A DNA stretch of 64,000 bases, from the NCBI RefSeq assembly GCF_014199395.1, contig NZ_JACIJM010000009.1, positions 1 through 64,000 on the forward strand, given 5' to 3'. The translations under genes were made by a program, and so were the position numbers. This stretch comes from Yoonia ponticola. Its GTDB lineage: Bacteria; Pseudomonadota; Alphaproteobacteria; Rhodobacterales; Rhodobacteraceae. The notes beneath the pieces were generated by a model. It worked only from the letters and a program-made list of their open reading frames with translations. It did not search any database and was not told the origin of the DNA. Shown here piece after piece: positions 17,676-26,384 of the stretch (the stretch's first letter is position 1; each line of letters begins with the position of its first letter).

Positions 17676-18788
17676 ATGCATATCGACCTCAAAGGATCAG
17701 GGATCAGCGGGTTTAGCATCGGTATAGATCCGACTGGGCGCGAACATGTTGTGGTTATCACGAAGCGTCGTTTAAACTTTCCCGCTGCGTCGGGCGGTGT
17801 TTGCACGTGGTCCGATGCGATCCCAGCGCTATGCACGGCGGATGAATTTAGTGGCGAACCTGGCATGTCTGCGGTCACGTTCGAATCCGAATTTGCGATG
17901 CGCAAACCCCATTGCGATGTGCTGGTTCACGGTGCGGCTTACGCGCCCAATGGGGCGCCCACCCCGATGGTCTACGCTGGTCTGCAATGCGGAACCGTTT
18001 CGAAAACGATTGCGGTTTTTGGCCCGCGGGTCTGGGAACGCTACATCACTGGGCCAGCCCCGTCAGAACCCGCGCTGTTCGTGCGTCAGGATATTTCGTA
18101 TGATCACGCTTTTGGCGGTGTCGATGCGCTTGATCCATCCGAAAAAGAACCCCCGATGTATCCGTTTAATATTGTCGGCGTCGGCTGGCATCAATCACGC
18201 AACCGCGACAGTGTTGATGGCACGCCGCTGCCCGCCTGCGAAGATCCGCAGAACCTGATCAGTACTCCGTGGAGTAAAGTCACACCTGTCAGCTTTGGTC
18301 CGATAGCGCGTGGTGCGCCTGAGCGCGCGAAATACGCGGGAACCTACGATGAGGCGTGGATCGAGGATCGTTTTCCACATTTGCCTGACGACTACGATGA
18401 TCGCTATGCCCAAGCCGCGCCCGCCGATCAGCAAATCCGGCACCCATCAGGGGGCGAAGTGATCAAGCTAAATAATATGATGTCCGATCACGCTGGCCCA
18501 TTCGAGATGAAGCTGCCGAACCTGGACCTGCCAGTCGTGTTTTCACGTAGGCGCGGCGAAGATATTCCCGCCCGACCCGTCACCGACACATTGATTATCG
18601 AACCGGACCAGCGCCATATCGACGTGATCACCCGCGCAAGCCTGCCATTGAAACGCGATATTCTGGAGATGCGCGAAGCCATCATCGGCAAACGCGGTCG
18701 CGGGTATTGGCGCGCACGTGCGCTGGGCAAAACATACAACCCGAGCCTCGCTGGGCTTGGGAAGGACAAAGTGGTGCCCGAATTATGA
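17676..18788 (+). CDS. DUF2169 domain-containing T6SS-associated protein
   Basis: 370 residues without signal peptide or membrane helix. Family features include the paired beta-strand opening, the segment YDHAFGGVDA (about 144-153) and PFNIVGVGW. DUF2169 proteins are usually encoded beside PAAR-like and VgrG genes; effector-adaptor or spike-assembly roles are proposed, not proven here. It is the first gene of the plus-strand half of the island. Its stop overlaps the next gene's start (ATGA), which suggests translational coupling. Confidence 0.85.
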   Translation: MHIDLKGSGISGFSIGIDPTGREHVVVITKRRLNFPAASGGVCTWSDAIPALCTADEFSGEPGMSAVTFESEFAMRKPHCDVLVHGAAYAPNGAPTPMVYAGLQCGTVSKTIAVFGPRVWERYITGPAPSEPALFVRQDISYDHAFGGVDALDPSEKEPPMYPFNIVGVGWHQSRNRDSVDGTPLPACEDPQNLISTPWSKVTPVSFGPIARGAPERAKYAGTYDEAWIEDRFPHLPDDYDDRYAQAAPADQQIRHPSGGEVIKLNNMMSDHAGPFEMKLPNLDLPVVFSRRRGEDIPARPVTDTLIIEPDQRHIDVITRASLPLKRDILEMREAIIGKRGRGYWRARALGKTYNPSLAGLGKDKVVPEL

Positions 18789-19789
18789 GCGGCCTTGCAA
18801 TAGAAGCCTGCGGCATGTCAACCGCGATTGGCCTGAATGCGCCAGCTTCTGCGGCGGCACAACGGGCGAGATTATCGAACTTTGAAGAAACGCATTTTAT
18901 TTCGCACGACGGCAAATGGATGATCGGTGCGGAAGTGCCGCTTGATCCGCCAAAACGTGGTCGTGCGCGGCTGCAGGCGCTTTTGGAAGGGCCGTTGCGC
19001 GAATGCTATGCTGCGCTAGGCGATGTCGATCCAAAAGACGTGCCAGTGCTGCTTTGCGTCGCCGAAGGAGACAGGCCCGGAAGGTTAGCAGGCGTCGATA
19101 CTAGCCTGTTGCACGACACCTTGAATGCCATTGGCCAACCGATCCACGCAGACAGCGCCGTGATCACCTATGGTCGCGTTGGGGGAATTGTGGCCCTGCG
19201 TGACGCCCGTGATCTGATGAAAAAAGGCGCGAAAAAGGTAATCGTCGCAGGTGTCGACAGCTACCTGATCGCGGGAACCTTGGCGCATTATGATGCCGAC
19301 GACAGGGTGCTGACGGAGACAAACTCTAACGGCTTTCCTGCGGGCGAGGGGGCGGCGGCGGTACTGCTTGGTCGCGGTGGCGCATTTCAGTTGCTCGGCC
19401 TCGGCTTTGGTCGCGAACCCGCGCATATCACATCAGGTGAACCCACGCGGGCCGACGGTCTCGTCGCCGCAATGCGTGAAGCACTGGGTGAAGCAGGGAT
19501 CGACTTTAGCGAGGTCGATTACCGGATGTCTGACCTAAATGGCGAACAGTATTATTTCAAAGAGGCAGCGCTCGCGATGACCCGCGTTTTGCGCAAACGC
19601 ATTGATCAAATGGACCTGTGGAACCCCGCCAGCGAATTTGGCTACACTGGTGCCGCAAGCATGCCATTGATGCTTGGGTTGGGCTTGATCGCAGGGCAAA
19701 AACGCTATGCGCCAGGCCGGACGGTAATCATGCAAACGTCAGACGACGACGGGCGGCGCGGCACTGCGATTTTCAGAATGGAAGGGTAG
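18785..19789 (+). CDS. Ketosynthase-like protein lacking catalytic residues, T6SS island
   Basis: 334 residues from the ATG at 18785, which overlaps the DUF2169 stop by four bases. The fold is thiolase/beta-ketoacyl synthase: the segment 125-138 (AVITYGRVGGIVAL) aligns with the nucleophile elbow, and GFPAGEGAAAVLLG (183-196) with the conserved GEGA block. The nucleophile Cys position is Arg131, the first His region reads SDLNGE (249-254), and the second reads FGYTGAAS (285-292) with Tyr in place of His. Thus none of the Cys-His-His triad is visible. By position it probably has a binding or structural role in effector loading. Alignment was by eye. Confidence 0.75.
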   Translation: MSGLAIEACGMSTAIGLNAPASAAAQRARLSNFEETHFISHDGKWMIGAEVPLDPPKRGRARLQALLEGPLRECYAALGDVDPKDVPVLLCVAEGDRPGRLAGVDTSLLHDTLNAIGQPIHADSAVITYGRVGGIVALRDARDLMKKGAKKVIVAGVDSYLIAGTLAHYDADDRVLTETNSNGFPAGEGAAAVLLGRGGAFQLLGLGFGREPAHITSGEPTRADGLVAAMREALGEAGIDFSEVDYRMSDLNGEQYYFKEAALAMTRVLRKRIDQMDLWNPASEFGYTGAASMPLMLGLGLIAGQKRYAPGRTVIMQTSDDDGRRGTAIFRMEG

Positions 19790-19792
19790 ACC

Positions 19793-21073
19793 ATGGGCAA
19801 TGATGTCTTTGCGAACGGACGAGAGTTGTCGTGCAAAGCCGGTAGCGGTAAGTCGATCTGCGCATTTCCTGACGTGTGTTTTACCCCGCCCCAAACCCCC
19901 GCAACACCACCCGGCGTGCCGATCCCATACCCGAACACAGGCATGTCCAGCGATACGTCCAAAGGCAGCCGCGACGTGAAGATCACCAAAAAAGAGGTGA
20001 TGTTGAAGAACAAAAGCATGTTCAAGAAAAGCGTCGGTGATCAAGCAGGATGCGCGCCGAAAAAAGGCGTCGTGACCAGTCAAACAGGCGGTAAGGTGTA
20101 CTTCAATTCATGGTCAATGGACGTGAAAATCGAAGGCGAAAACGCGGTGCGGCATCTAGATTTGACGACGCATAATCACGGGAGTGTACCGGGGAACACG
20201 CCGACGTGGCCGTTTATTGATAGTATGGCGATTGATGTTGACGGGAAAAGTGATGATCCCTGTCAAAAAGATAAAAAGAAAGAACAAGACGCCTGCAAAG
20301 ATTATCAGCCGCACAAAGAGGACGGTGAAGATGCATGTGCTGCCGCAGGTTTTGTTGCACCAGAAACCGGTTCGGCCTTTACCCGTGACAAACATAAGAA
20401 CATGTCCAAATCGCGAAAACGCGTGGCCAACGAATGTCTGACCGCGCGGGCCTGTAAGCTGGTTCCCAAGGATGCGCCAAGCGGCAAGAAACCGGGCTGT
20501 TGTCCCGGTCAAACCCCGCACCATCTGGTCGAAGCATCGGCTTTTTTTAAAACCGGACGCGGCACCAGCAAATCGTCAAAAACGTCCCGCCTGACCATCG
20601 CCTCCGGTGGCGCGGATGGCAAAACCGGTTACGACGAGGGCGATGCGCCCTGCGTTTGCGCGTTCGGCCCGAACCAGTACCAAGGCGCGCATGGCGTTTT
20701 GCACACGTTCCAAGGTGCGGCAAACAAGGCTGATTCAAAAACAGGGGAACCAGTTACATTCGGCAACGGTGCCTCAACAACCACACCGTCTGTGTCTTAT
20801 GCCGAAGCGCGTAAGAACGGTGCCGAGGCCCTAAACAAGACCTTTCCAAAAGCAAAATGCGACAAGAAGTGTACTGAAGCCCAGCTTGACGCTTATCACA
20901 AAGACGAGGTCGGCGTGGGCGACAATGATCGGCTCAAACTGGTTGATACCGGTTACACAAAAGATGTGGACATCGCCAACGCGGAAAAGCTGGTCGATGC
21001 GGGTTTTGACGTTAGCAAAGCCGGACTTTCACCGGGCACCACGGGCTTTTCCAAGCTCGCAACAGGCGAATAA
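19793..21073 (+). CDS. PAAR-like (DUF4150) protein fused to an HNH/Endo VII toxin domain
   Basis: 426 residues. Residues about 1-130 are a PAAR-like DUF4150 domain, with PDVCFTPPQTP, PIPYPNTG and THNHGSVPGN. Residues about 150-235 are a Lys-, Asp- and Cys-rich linker. The C-terminal part looks like the HNH/endonuclease VII fold toxin-2 group (Tox-GHH2): CCPGQTPHHLVEASAF (236-251, His243-His244), DEGDAPCVC (281-289) and GAHGVLH (298-304). By family it caps the VgrG spike and is a DNase once in the target cell, comparable to Tse7 of Pseudomonas aeruginosa. It starts 3 bases after the ketosynthase-like gene. Confidence 0.82.
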   Translation: MGNDVFANGRELSCKAGSGKSICAFPDVCFTPPQTPATPPGVPIPYPNTGMSSDTSKGSRDVKITKKEVMLKNKSMFKKSVGDQAGCAPKKGVVTSQTGGKVYFNSWSMDVKIEGENAVRHLDLTTHNHGSVPGNTPTWPFIDSMAIDVDGKSDDPCQKDKKKEQDACKDYQPHKEDGEDACAAAGFVAPETGSAFTRDKHKNMSKSRKRVANECLTARACKLVPKDAPSGKKPGCCPGQTPHHLVEASAFFKTGRGTSKSSKTSRLTIASGGADGKTGYDEGDAPCVCAFGPNQYQGAHGVLHTFQGAANKADSKTGEPVTFGNGASTTTPSVSYAEARKNGAEALNKTFPKAKCDKKCTEAQLDAYHKDEVGVGDNDRLKLVDTGYTKDVDIANAEKLVDAGFDVSKAGLSPGTTGFSKLATGE

Positions 21074-21088
21074 AAGGAAAACACCATT

Positions 21089-21979
21089 ATGGATATCACA
21101 GGTCAGAAGTTCATTCGTGCTGCTGAAACCGACGACAAAAGGCTTGTTGTTTGTACGCAGGCACCGGGAATGGATATTGAAACGCAACCGCACACGGGAC
21201 TTGTCTATTGGTCCGACGATGAAGGGTGGTGCGAAATTGGTCTGGCCAACGGCGTCACAGCGGACGCGACAATAACCGAGGATGGTGCGCAGGCGCTTGT
21301 CACCGACCCGTTCGGCCTTGTCCATGTGACGAACGGCGGCAATGCGGTGATTGACGGCATCACAGACGGGGCAGGCAACGCGCCGGACGCACCGTTGCGG
21401 GCCGTGCGCCGTGTCGGCGACAAGGTCTATGCAGTTGGTGTCGAACGTCAGGCCTATATGCGGGAAAAAGGCAAATGGCAGATGATTTCAAATGACGATG
21501 TCATGACCAGCGAACGGCCTGTCGCTTTTCAGGCCATTGACGGTTTTTCCGATACCGAACTTTATACCGCTGGCTGGGATGGCGAAATCTGGTCATATGA
21601 CGGCAGCAATTGGCAGCAACACCAAAGCCCAACCAACATCATCCTCAACGACATCGCCGCAGGTCCGGATATGTGCGTCGCGGTGGGACTTGCAGGCCAA
21701 ATCGTCACGGGGCGCGGCGATGATTGGCAAATGATCGAACAAGACGAAACCGAGGAAGATTTCTGGTCCGTCCGCGCCTTTAATGGCGCGTTCTATCTGA
21801 CGGCGCTCAGCGGCATTTACGAATTGAAAGACGGTGAATTGGAAATGCTGCGCGACACCGACGAAGAGATGCGGACTGTCTATGCGTTGACGGTCGGGCC
21901 AAGCGGGCTTTGGTCCGTAGGTTTGCAGGACATCGTTCTATTTGACGGCAACGACTGGCGCACGATTGGTCAATCCTAA
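21089..21979 (+). CDS. Beta-propeller-like protein, candidate immunity protein
   Basis: 296 residues, no signal peptide, no membrane helix, very acidic. It is built from about six repeats of the type GxxWxx...D..AxGPDxxxxAVGLxGxI, each ending in W and a small-residue turn, for example GWDGEIWSYDGSNW and GLAGQIVTGRGDDW; this looks like a WD/Kelch-type propeller. It follows the nuclease toxin by 15 bases with a good AAAGGAAA ribosome binding site, the usual place for an immunity gene. Acidic surface charge would suit binding to a Lys-rich nuclease. The immunity role is inferred from position; an accessory role is possible. Confidence 0.6.
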   Translation: MDITGQKFIRAAETDDKRLVVCTQAPGMDIETQPHTGLVYWSDDEGWCEIGLANGVTADATITEDGAQALVTDPFGLVHVTNGGNAVIDGITDGAGNAPDAPLRAVRRVGDKVYAVGVERQAYMREKGKWQMISNDDVMTSERPVAFQAIDGFSDTELYTAGWDGEIWSYDGSNWQQHQSPTNIILNDIAAGPDMCVAVGLAGQIVTGRGDDWQMIEQDETEEDFWSVRAFNGAFYLTALSGIYELKDGELEMLRDTDEEMRTVYALTVGPSGLWSVGLQDIVLFDGNDWRTIGQS

Positions 21980-21994
21980 CCGAGGAGATTTGAA

Positions 21995-22489
21995 ATGAAC
22001 GCAAACGACGTGAAAATTGGTGATGCGAAGCTCGACGGTGTTGTGATTGGCATGGTCATGGATGTGACAAAGGGCGGGGCTATTCAGGTCGTCTTTCCGG
22101 GCAATCCGCAGGACGAAGCTATCCGTGCGCGCGCCACGGTCCCCCTATCCACGCGCGATATTGGGGCTGAGGTTGCGCTCATTTTTGAAGGCGGTAACCC
22201 GACGTCCCCGATCATCGTCGGTCGCCTCTTACGGCCCGGTGATGGGTTGAATGACCCTGATGATGGCACCACAGAGATCGATCTGGACCCCGCGCCGATG
22301 ACTGTCAGTGTGGACAATGGCGCAGAAGACGTTGTCGATATCGCTGGTAAAGAACAGGTGGTTATCCGCTGTGGTCGCGCGAGTATCACGTTAACCAAGG
22401 CGGGGAAAATCCTGCTACGTGGCGCTTATATATCGAGCAGATCATCGGGGGCAAACCGGATCAAGGGTGGCTCAATCCACTTGAATTAA
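21995..22489 (+). CDS. DUF6484 domain-containing T6SS-associated protein
   Basis: 164 residues, all-beta. The N-terminal part (ALVIG-like GVVIGMVMDVTKGGAIQV, then GAEVALIFEGGNPTSPIIVGRL) is the DUF6484 region, an OB-like domain; the C-terminal half ends in a short KILLRGAYISSRSSG strand reminiscent of VgrG/gp5 tails. Genes of this type are found near VgrG and TIGR02270 genes. The ribosome binding site GAGGAG lies ahead of the ATG at 21995. It is coupled to the next gene by 2 bases. Confidence 0.75.
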   Translation: MNANDVKIGDAKLDGVVIGMVMDVTKGGAIQVVFPGNPQDEAIRARATVPLSTRDIGAEVALIFEGGNPTSPIIVGRLLRPGDGLNDPDDGTTEIDLDPAPMTVSVDNGAEDVVDIAGKEQVVIRCGRASITLTKAGKILLRGAYISSRSSGANRIKGGSIHLN

Positions 22490-22491
22490 CC

Positions 22492-23721
22492 ATGACGCAT
22501 ATCCCGATCATTTTGACCCAACACGCTGAAGACGCTGCCGTATTATGGGAGCGGCGCAGGCGCGCCGTCGATGCCCCGCATTATAATACGATGTATTTGG
22601 CGCGGCTCGATGAGCAGCTCGAAGCGCATCTTGATGGTCTGCGGATCGCGGGTGCTGCTGGCTGGGAAGAGGCTGTGGCGGCATTCAAAGAGATCGGCGG
22701 TGGCGGTGAGATGTTCACGCTTTCGACACTGGCGTTCGGTCAAGATGATCCAGCGTTGATTCAGTCTGTGATTGAGCTGATCAAGGCCGATCCGAACGCA
22801 TTTCTAGGCCCCGCGGCGTCTGGAATTGGCTGGTTACATCAGTCCAAACTATCCGGCAAAGTCAGTCCGCTGTTGCTGTCCGATGACCTGATCGCGCGCG
22901 CGCTGGGCGTGGGGGGATGTGCATTGCACCGTGTCGATCCGGGCAAACAACTGACGGTGTTTCTAGACGATCCACCAGGCGTTAAACGTCGTGCTGTCCG
23001 TTTGGCGGGCGAGATCGGGCGCGTGGGATTATTGCCGTGTATTCAAGAGCTTTGTCATGATACAGATGCCGAAACGGCGTATTGGGCGACGTGGTCAGCT
23101 GTCTTGTTAGGGGATCGCGGCGAGGCGCTGGACCAGCTTTTACAGATAGCGACAGGCGATAGCGCGAAGGCACAGGATGCCTTGGGCGTGGCCTTGCCTG
23201 CGATGGGATTTGAGGCGGGCTGCAACTGGTTAAATGCGCAACCAGTCGAGGCTACGACAACGAAAATTACCGGTTACGGCATCTTGGGTGATGCAGGTGC
23301 CGTGCCATGGTTAATCGAACAGATGGCGGATGACGATCTGGCGCAGATCGCGGGCGAAAGCTACGCATTGATTACAGGCGCTGACCTCGAAAAAGATGAC
23401 CTCGACAGGGACATCCCAGATGGCGCATTGGACGGGCCGAATGATGATCCGACGGACGACGATGTCGACTTGGGCGCAAACGAAAATCTGGCATGGGCAT
23501 CAGCCGATCACGTGGCAAGCCATTGGCGAGGAATCCGTGCGCGATTTGGCTCAGGCTCATATATTTTGGGACGTCCGGCAGGCGTTGACACGTGGCGTGA
23601 CTGCTTCGCGAATGGATACCAGAGACAACGCAGGGTTGCGGCAACATGGCTGGCGGTCAGCGAGCCAGCGGCGCCTTTGGGAAACTGGAAAGTCCCGGTT
23701 TTCCGATCTTGGCCTCGCTAA
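22492..23721 (+). CDS. TIGR02270 family protein (HEAT-like repeats), T6SS-associated
   Basis: 409 residues of alpha-helical repeats resembling HEAT repeats. The opening (IPIILTQHAEDAAVLWERRR, shortened: AEDAAVLW) and the segment YNTMYLARLDEQLEAHLDGL fit TIGR02270, a family nearly always found with type VI secretion genes. The acidic loop at about 300-325 is rich in Asp. The last part (WRDCFANGYQRQRRVAA) is typical of the family C-terminus. It is the final gene of the island's plus-strand operon; function is not known. Confidence 0.8.
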   Translation: MTHIPIILTQHAEDAAVLWERRRRAVDAPHYNTMYLARLDEQLEAHLDGLRIAGAAGWEEAVAAFKEIGGGGEMFTLSTLAFGQDDPALIQSVIELIKADPNAFLGPAASGIGWLHQSKLSGKVSPLLLSDDLIARALGVGGCALHRVDPGKQLTVFLDDPPGVKRRAVRLAGEIGRVGLLPCIQELCHDTDAETAYWATWSAVLLGDRGEALDQLLQIATGDSAKAQDALGVALPAMGFEAGCNWLNAQPVEATTTKITGYGILGDAGAVPWLIEQMADDDLAQIAGESYALITGADLEKDDLDRDIPDGALDGPNDDPTDDDVDLGANENLAWASADHVASHWRGIRARFGSGSYILGRPAGVDTWRDCFANGYQRQRRVAATWLAVSEPAAPLGNWKVPVFRSWPR

Positions 23722-23849
23722 TTCCTCAAACACAGCAATTATCGACGAAAACTTGCGGAATTTAAAACATCGTGCAAGTCTGACGTGTACATTGTGTAAA
23801 TTTGCTATCGGTCAGCGATGCGCCGATGGTTTGTAAGCGGGGACAACCT

Positions 23850-25463
23850 ATGGCAGACCCAAACACCGAAAATGGTGAAATAGAAACTGACTTTGAAGTC
23901 GGGCAAGACAACATCGATGGGAACCTCGGACCACTTGGGTTCGATATTCACAATCCGGTTTTTGTGATATCCGGCCTCACTGCCGTCATCTTCGTTATCC
24001 TGACACTTATCTTTCCAGATCAAGCGGGGGCGGTGTTCGCGGCTGTCCGTGATTTCTCAATCACTAAGCTTGATTGGTTCTTTATGATTATCGTGAATAT
24101 ATTCGTGATATTCTGTCTTTTCTTGATATGTCACCCGATGTCCAAAGTGCGATTGGGCGGACCGGATGCCGTCCCAGAATATTCCTACACAGCTTGGTTC
24201 GCGATGCTTTTCGCGGCCGGTATGGGGATTGGCCTGCTGTTCTTTGGCGTGCTCGAACCTGTCTATCATATGAACGTATCGGGACCATTGGGTGTGGCGT
24301 CGCCTATTGCCGCGGACGGCAGCATCATCGCCGAAAACGTGGATGCCGCCCGTCGTATGGGGCTTGCCGCGACGTTCTACCACTGGGGTTTACACGGCTG
24401 GGCGGTCTACGCGATCATGGCGTTGGCGCTCGCGTTCTTCACTTACAACAAGGGTTTACCGTTCTCGATCCGCTCTTGTTTCTACCCGATCTTGGGAGAT
24501 CGCGTCTGGGGCTGGTGGGGGCACTGTATTGATATTCTTGCGGTTTTTGCCACTTTGTTTGGCCTCGCGACGTCGCTTGGGTTGGGCGCACAGCAAGCCA
24601 ACGCTGGCTTCAACTTTGCCTTTGGCCTGCCGATTTCGACCAATGCGCAAGTGATCATCATCCTGCTGGTCACGGCGGTCGCACTTGTGTCGGTTTACCG
24701 TGGTTTGGACGGGGGCGTGAAAATTCTCTCTGAAGTCAACATGGTTCTCGCCGTCTTATTCTTCTTATTTGTTCTGCTGGTCGGACCGACATTGGTCGGG
24801 TTGAGCGGGTTCTGGGACGGGCTTGTCGCTTACACCCAAGAAATAATTCCACTTTCCGTGCCGTTTGGCCGCGAAGACGATGCATATCGCGAAAGCTGGA
24901 CCGCGTTTTATTGGGCATGGTGGGTATCCTGGGCACCGTTCGTGGGCATGTTCATCGCGCGCGTGTCCAAAGGCCGCTCAGTTCGCGAGTTCCTGATTTG
25001 CGTGCTGATCATACCATCGTTAATCATCTTTCTCTGGATGGGCGTCTTTGGCGGGATCGCGATTGATCAAATCGTGACAAGTCCGGAAACATCGCTTGTC
25101 AAAGCGAACGTAGTTGACAGCTATTCGCCCGAGTTATCCTTGTTTGGGATGCTTAACGAATTGCCGTTCACCAAGATTGCATCGACCATCGCGATCTTCC
25201 TGGCGCTGGTGTTCTTTGTCACATCGTCGGATTCAGGGTCGCTGGTCGTCGATACAATCACGGCAGGCGGCAAGATCGACGCCCCTGTGCCACAGCGGAT
25301 ATTCTGGTGCATCGTCGAAGGGCTGATCGCCATCGTGCTCTTGATTGGCGGTGGGCTATCGGCCTTGCAAGCAGGGGTCACGGCGACTGGACTTCCGTTC
25401 TCGGTGCTGATGTTGGTGATGTGTTACACCATATTTAAAGGCCTCAAGAACGAACCGCGATAA
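23850..25463 (+). CDS. BCCT family betaine/choline/carnitine-type transporter
   Basis: 537 residues from the ATG at 23850; the open frame extends 16 codons further upstream without family resemblance. About twelve membrane helices. BCCT signatures include FAAGMGIGLLFFGVLEPVYH and the Trp-rich segment FYWAWWVSWAPFVGMFIARVSKGR, both given here by key residues G-M-G-I-G-L and W-W-V-S-W-A-P-F. The family imports quaternary ammonium compounds by Na+ or H+ symport. The GMC oxidoreductase (choline-dehydrogenase-like) is 9 kb away, so a link is possible but unproven. A strong terminator follows. Confidence 0.92.
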   Translation: MADPNTENGEIETDFEVGQDNIDGNLGPLGFDIHNPVFVISGLTAVIFVILTLIFPDQAGAVFAAVRDFSITKLDWFFMIIVNIFVIFCLFLICHPMSKVRLGGPDAVPEYSYTAWFAMLFAAGMGIGLLFFGVLEPVYHMNVSGPLGVASPIAADGSIIAENVDAARRMGLAATFYHWGLHGWAVYAIMALALAFFTYNKGLPFSIRSCFYPILGDRVWGWWGHCIDILAVFATLFGLATSLGLGAQQANAGFNFAFGLPISTNAQVIIILLVTAVALVSVYRGLDGGVKILSEVNMVLAVLFFLFVLLVGPTLVGLSGFWDGLVAYTQEIIPLSVPFGREDDAYRESWTAFYWAWWVSWAPFVGMFIARVSKGRSVREFLICVLIIPSLIIFLWMGVFGGIAIDQIVTSPETSLVKANVVDSYSPELSLFGMLNELPFTKIASTIAIFLALVFFVTSSDSGSLVVDTITAGGKIDAPVPQRIFWCIVEGLIAIVLLIGGGLSALQAGVTATGLPFSVLMLVMCYTIFKGLKNEPR

Positions 25464-25490
25464 GCCGCGTGGGTCGCACGATAAAACTCA

Positions 25491-25520
25491 AAATGCCCGT
25501 CACTTTGGCGGGCATTTTTT
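25491..25520 (+). terminator. Rho-independent terminator of the BCCT transporter gene
   Basis: A 9-bp perfect stem (25491-25499 with 25509-25517), a 9-base loop and a run of six T residues (25515-25520) lie 28 bases after the stop codon. Confidence 0.88.
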
Positions 25521-25605
25521 ATGGTATAGAGACATTCGTTTGGCGCAAGCTTTGACTACACGCCACCCTGCCGTCATAATTTTTACAGCTGGGGAGGAGC
25601 ACACG

Positions 25606-26289
25606 ATGAGTTCAGAAAATCAAAAAAAACGCAAAGATCTCAATGCCGCCGAGATCGGCGCGTTGGCCCACCTATATCGGGCCGAGGTGTACCGTTCTAC
25701 GATCTGGCGCACGCGGTTGGACACGACCACCAACTGGGCTGTTGTGACGTTAGGCATCGCGTTGTCGATCACATTTGCCGCGCCCACTGCATCGGCTTTA
25801 CCGCTCGTGCTTGTCGGGGTTTTGTTGCTTTTCTTCATGACGATGGAGGCCCGCCGCTATCGCTTTTTTAATGTCTGGCGGGCGCGGTGTCGCTGGATGG
25901 AAACCCATTTTTACGCCCCGATGCTGCACGACGGCGACCTGCATCTTGAGGAAAACTGGCAGCAAACTCTAGCCGAAGATTATTGGCGGCCAAAGTACCA
26001 CGTCAGCATGATGGTCTCGATTGGACGACGTGTGCGTAGCACCTATCTGTGGATTCTTCTGATCCAAGCCTTGGCGTATCTGAGCAAACTCATCGTGCAT
26101 CCCGAGCCCGCGAAATCCGTGGCCGAAGTGTTAACGCGGGCAGATGTTGGACCGGTTCCGGGTATTTTTGTCGTCATGTCTGGGCTCTTTTATATCCTCG
26201 CGTTGCTCGCTATCGCGATCTGGAGCTTTGATCACGACCGCAAGCGTTCAATCCGTGGGGATCGCAGTAGCGGCAGCAGTATGGGGTAG
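25606..26289 (+). CDS. DUF2270 domain-containing membrane protein
   Basis: 227 residues from the ATG at 25606, which follows a GGGGAGGAG ribosome binding site. Matches the DUF2270 pattern: LAHLYRAEVYRST near the start, two hydrophobic segments (about 50-80), then RRYRFFNVWRARCRWMETHF, and EDYWRPKYHVSM; a further membrane segment lies near the C-terminus. Function unknown. It is a stand-alone gene between the BCCT terminator and tex. Confidence 0.85.
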   Translation: MSSENQKKRKDLNAAEIGALAHLYRAEVYRSTIWRTRLDTTTNWAVVTLGIALSITFAAPTASALPLVLVGVLLLFFMTMEARRYRFFNVWRARCRWMETHFYAPMLHDGDLHLEENWQQTLAEDYWRPKYHVSMMVSIGRRVRSTYLWILLIQALAYLSKLIVHPEPAKSVAEVLTRADVGPVPGIFVVMSGLFYILALLAIAIWSFDHDRKRSIRGDRSSGSSMG

Positions 26290-26384
26290 GGGAATTACCA
26301 AACCCTGCCAATTGAAAAACGAACACTTGGCCCCGTATCACAGGGGCGCTATGACGGGCTTCCAAGTATCGCAAGGAGCCGATC

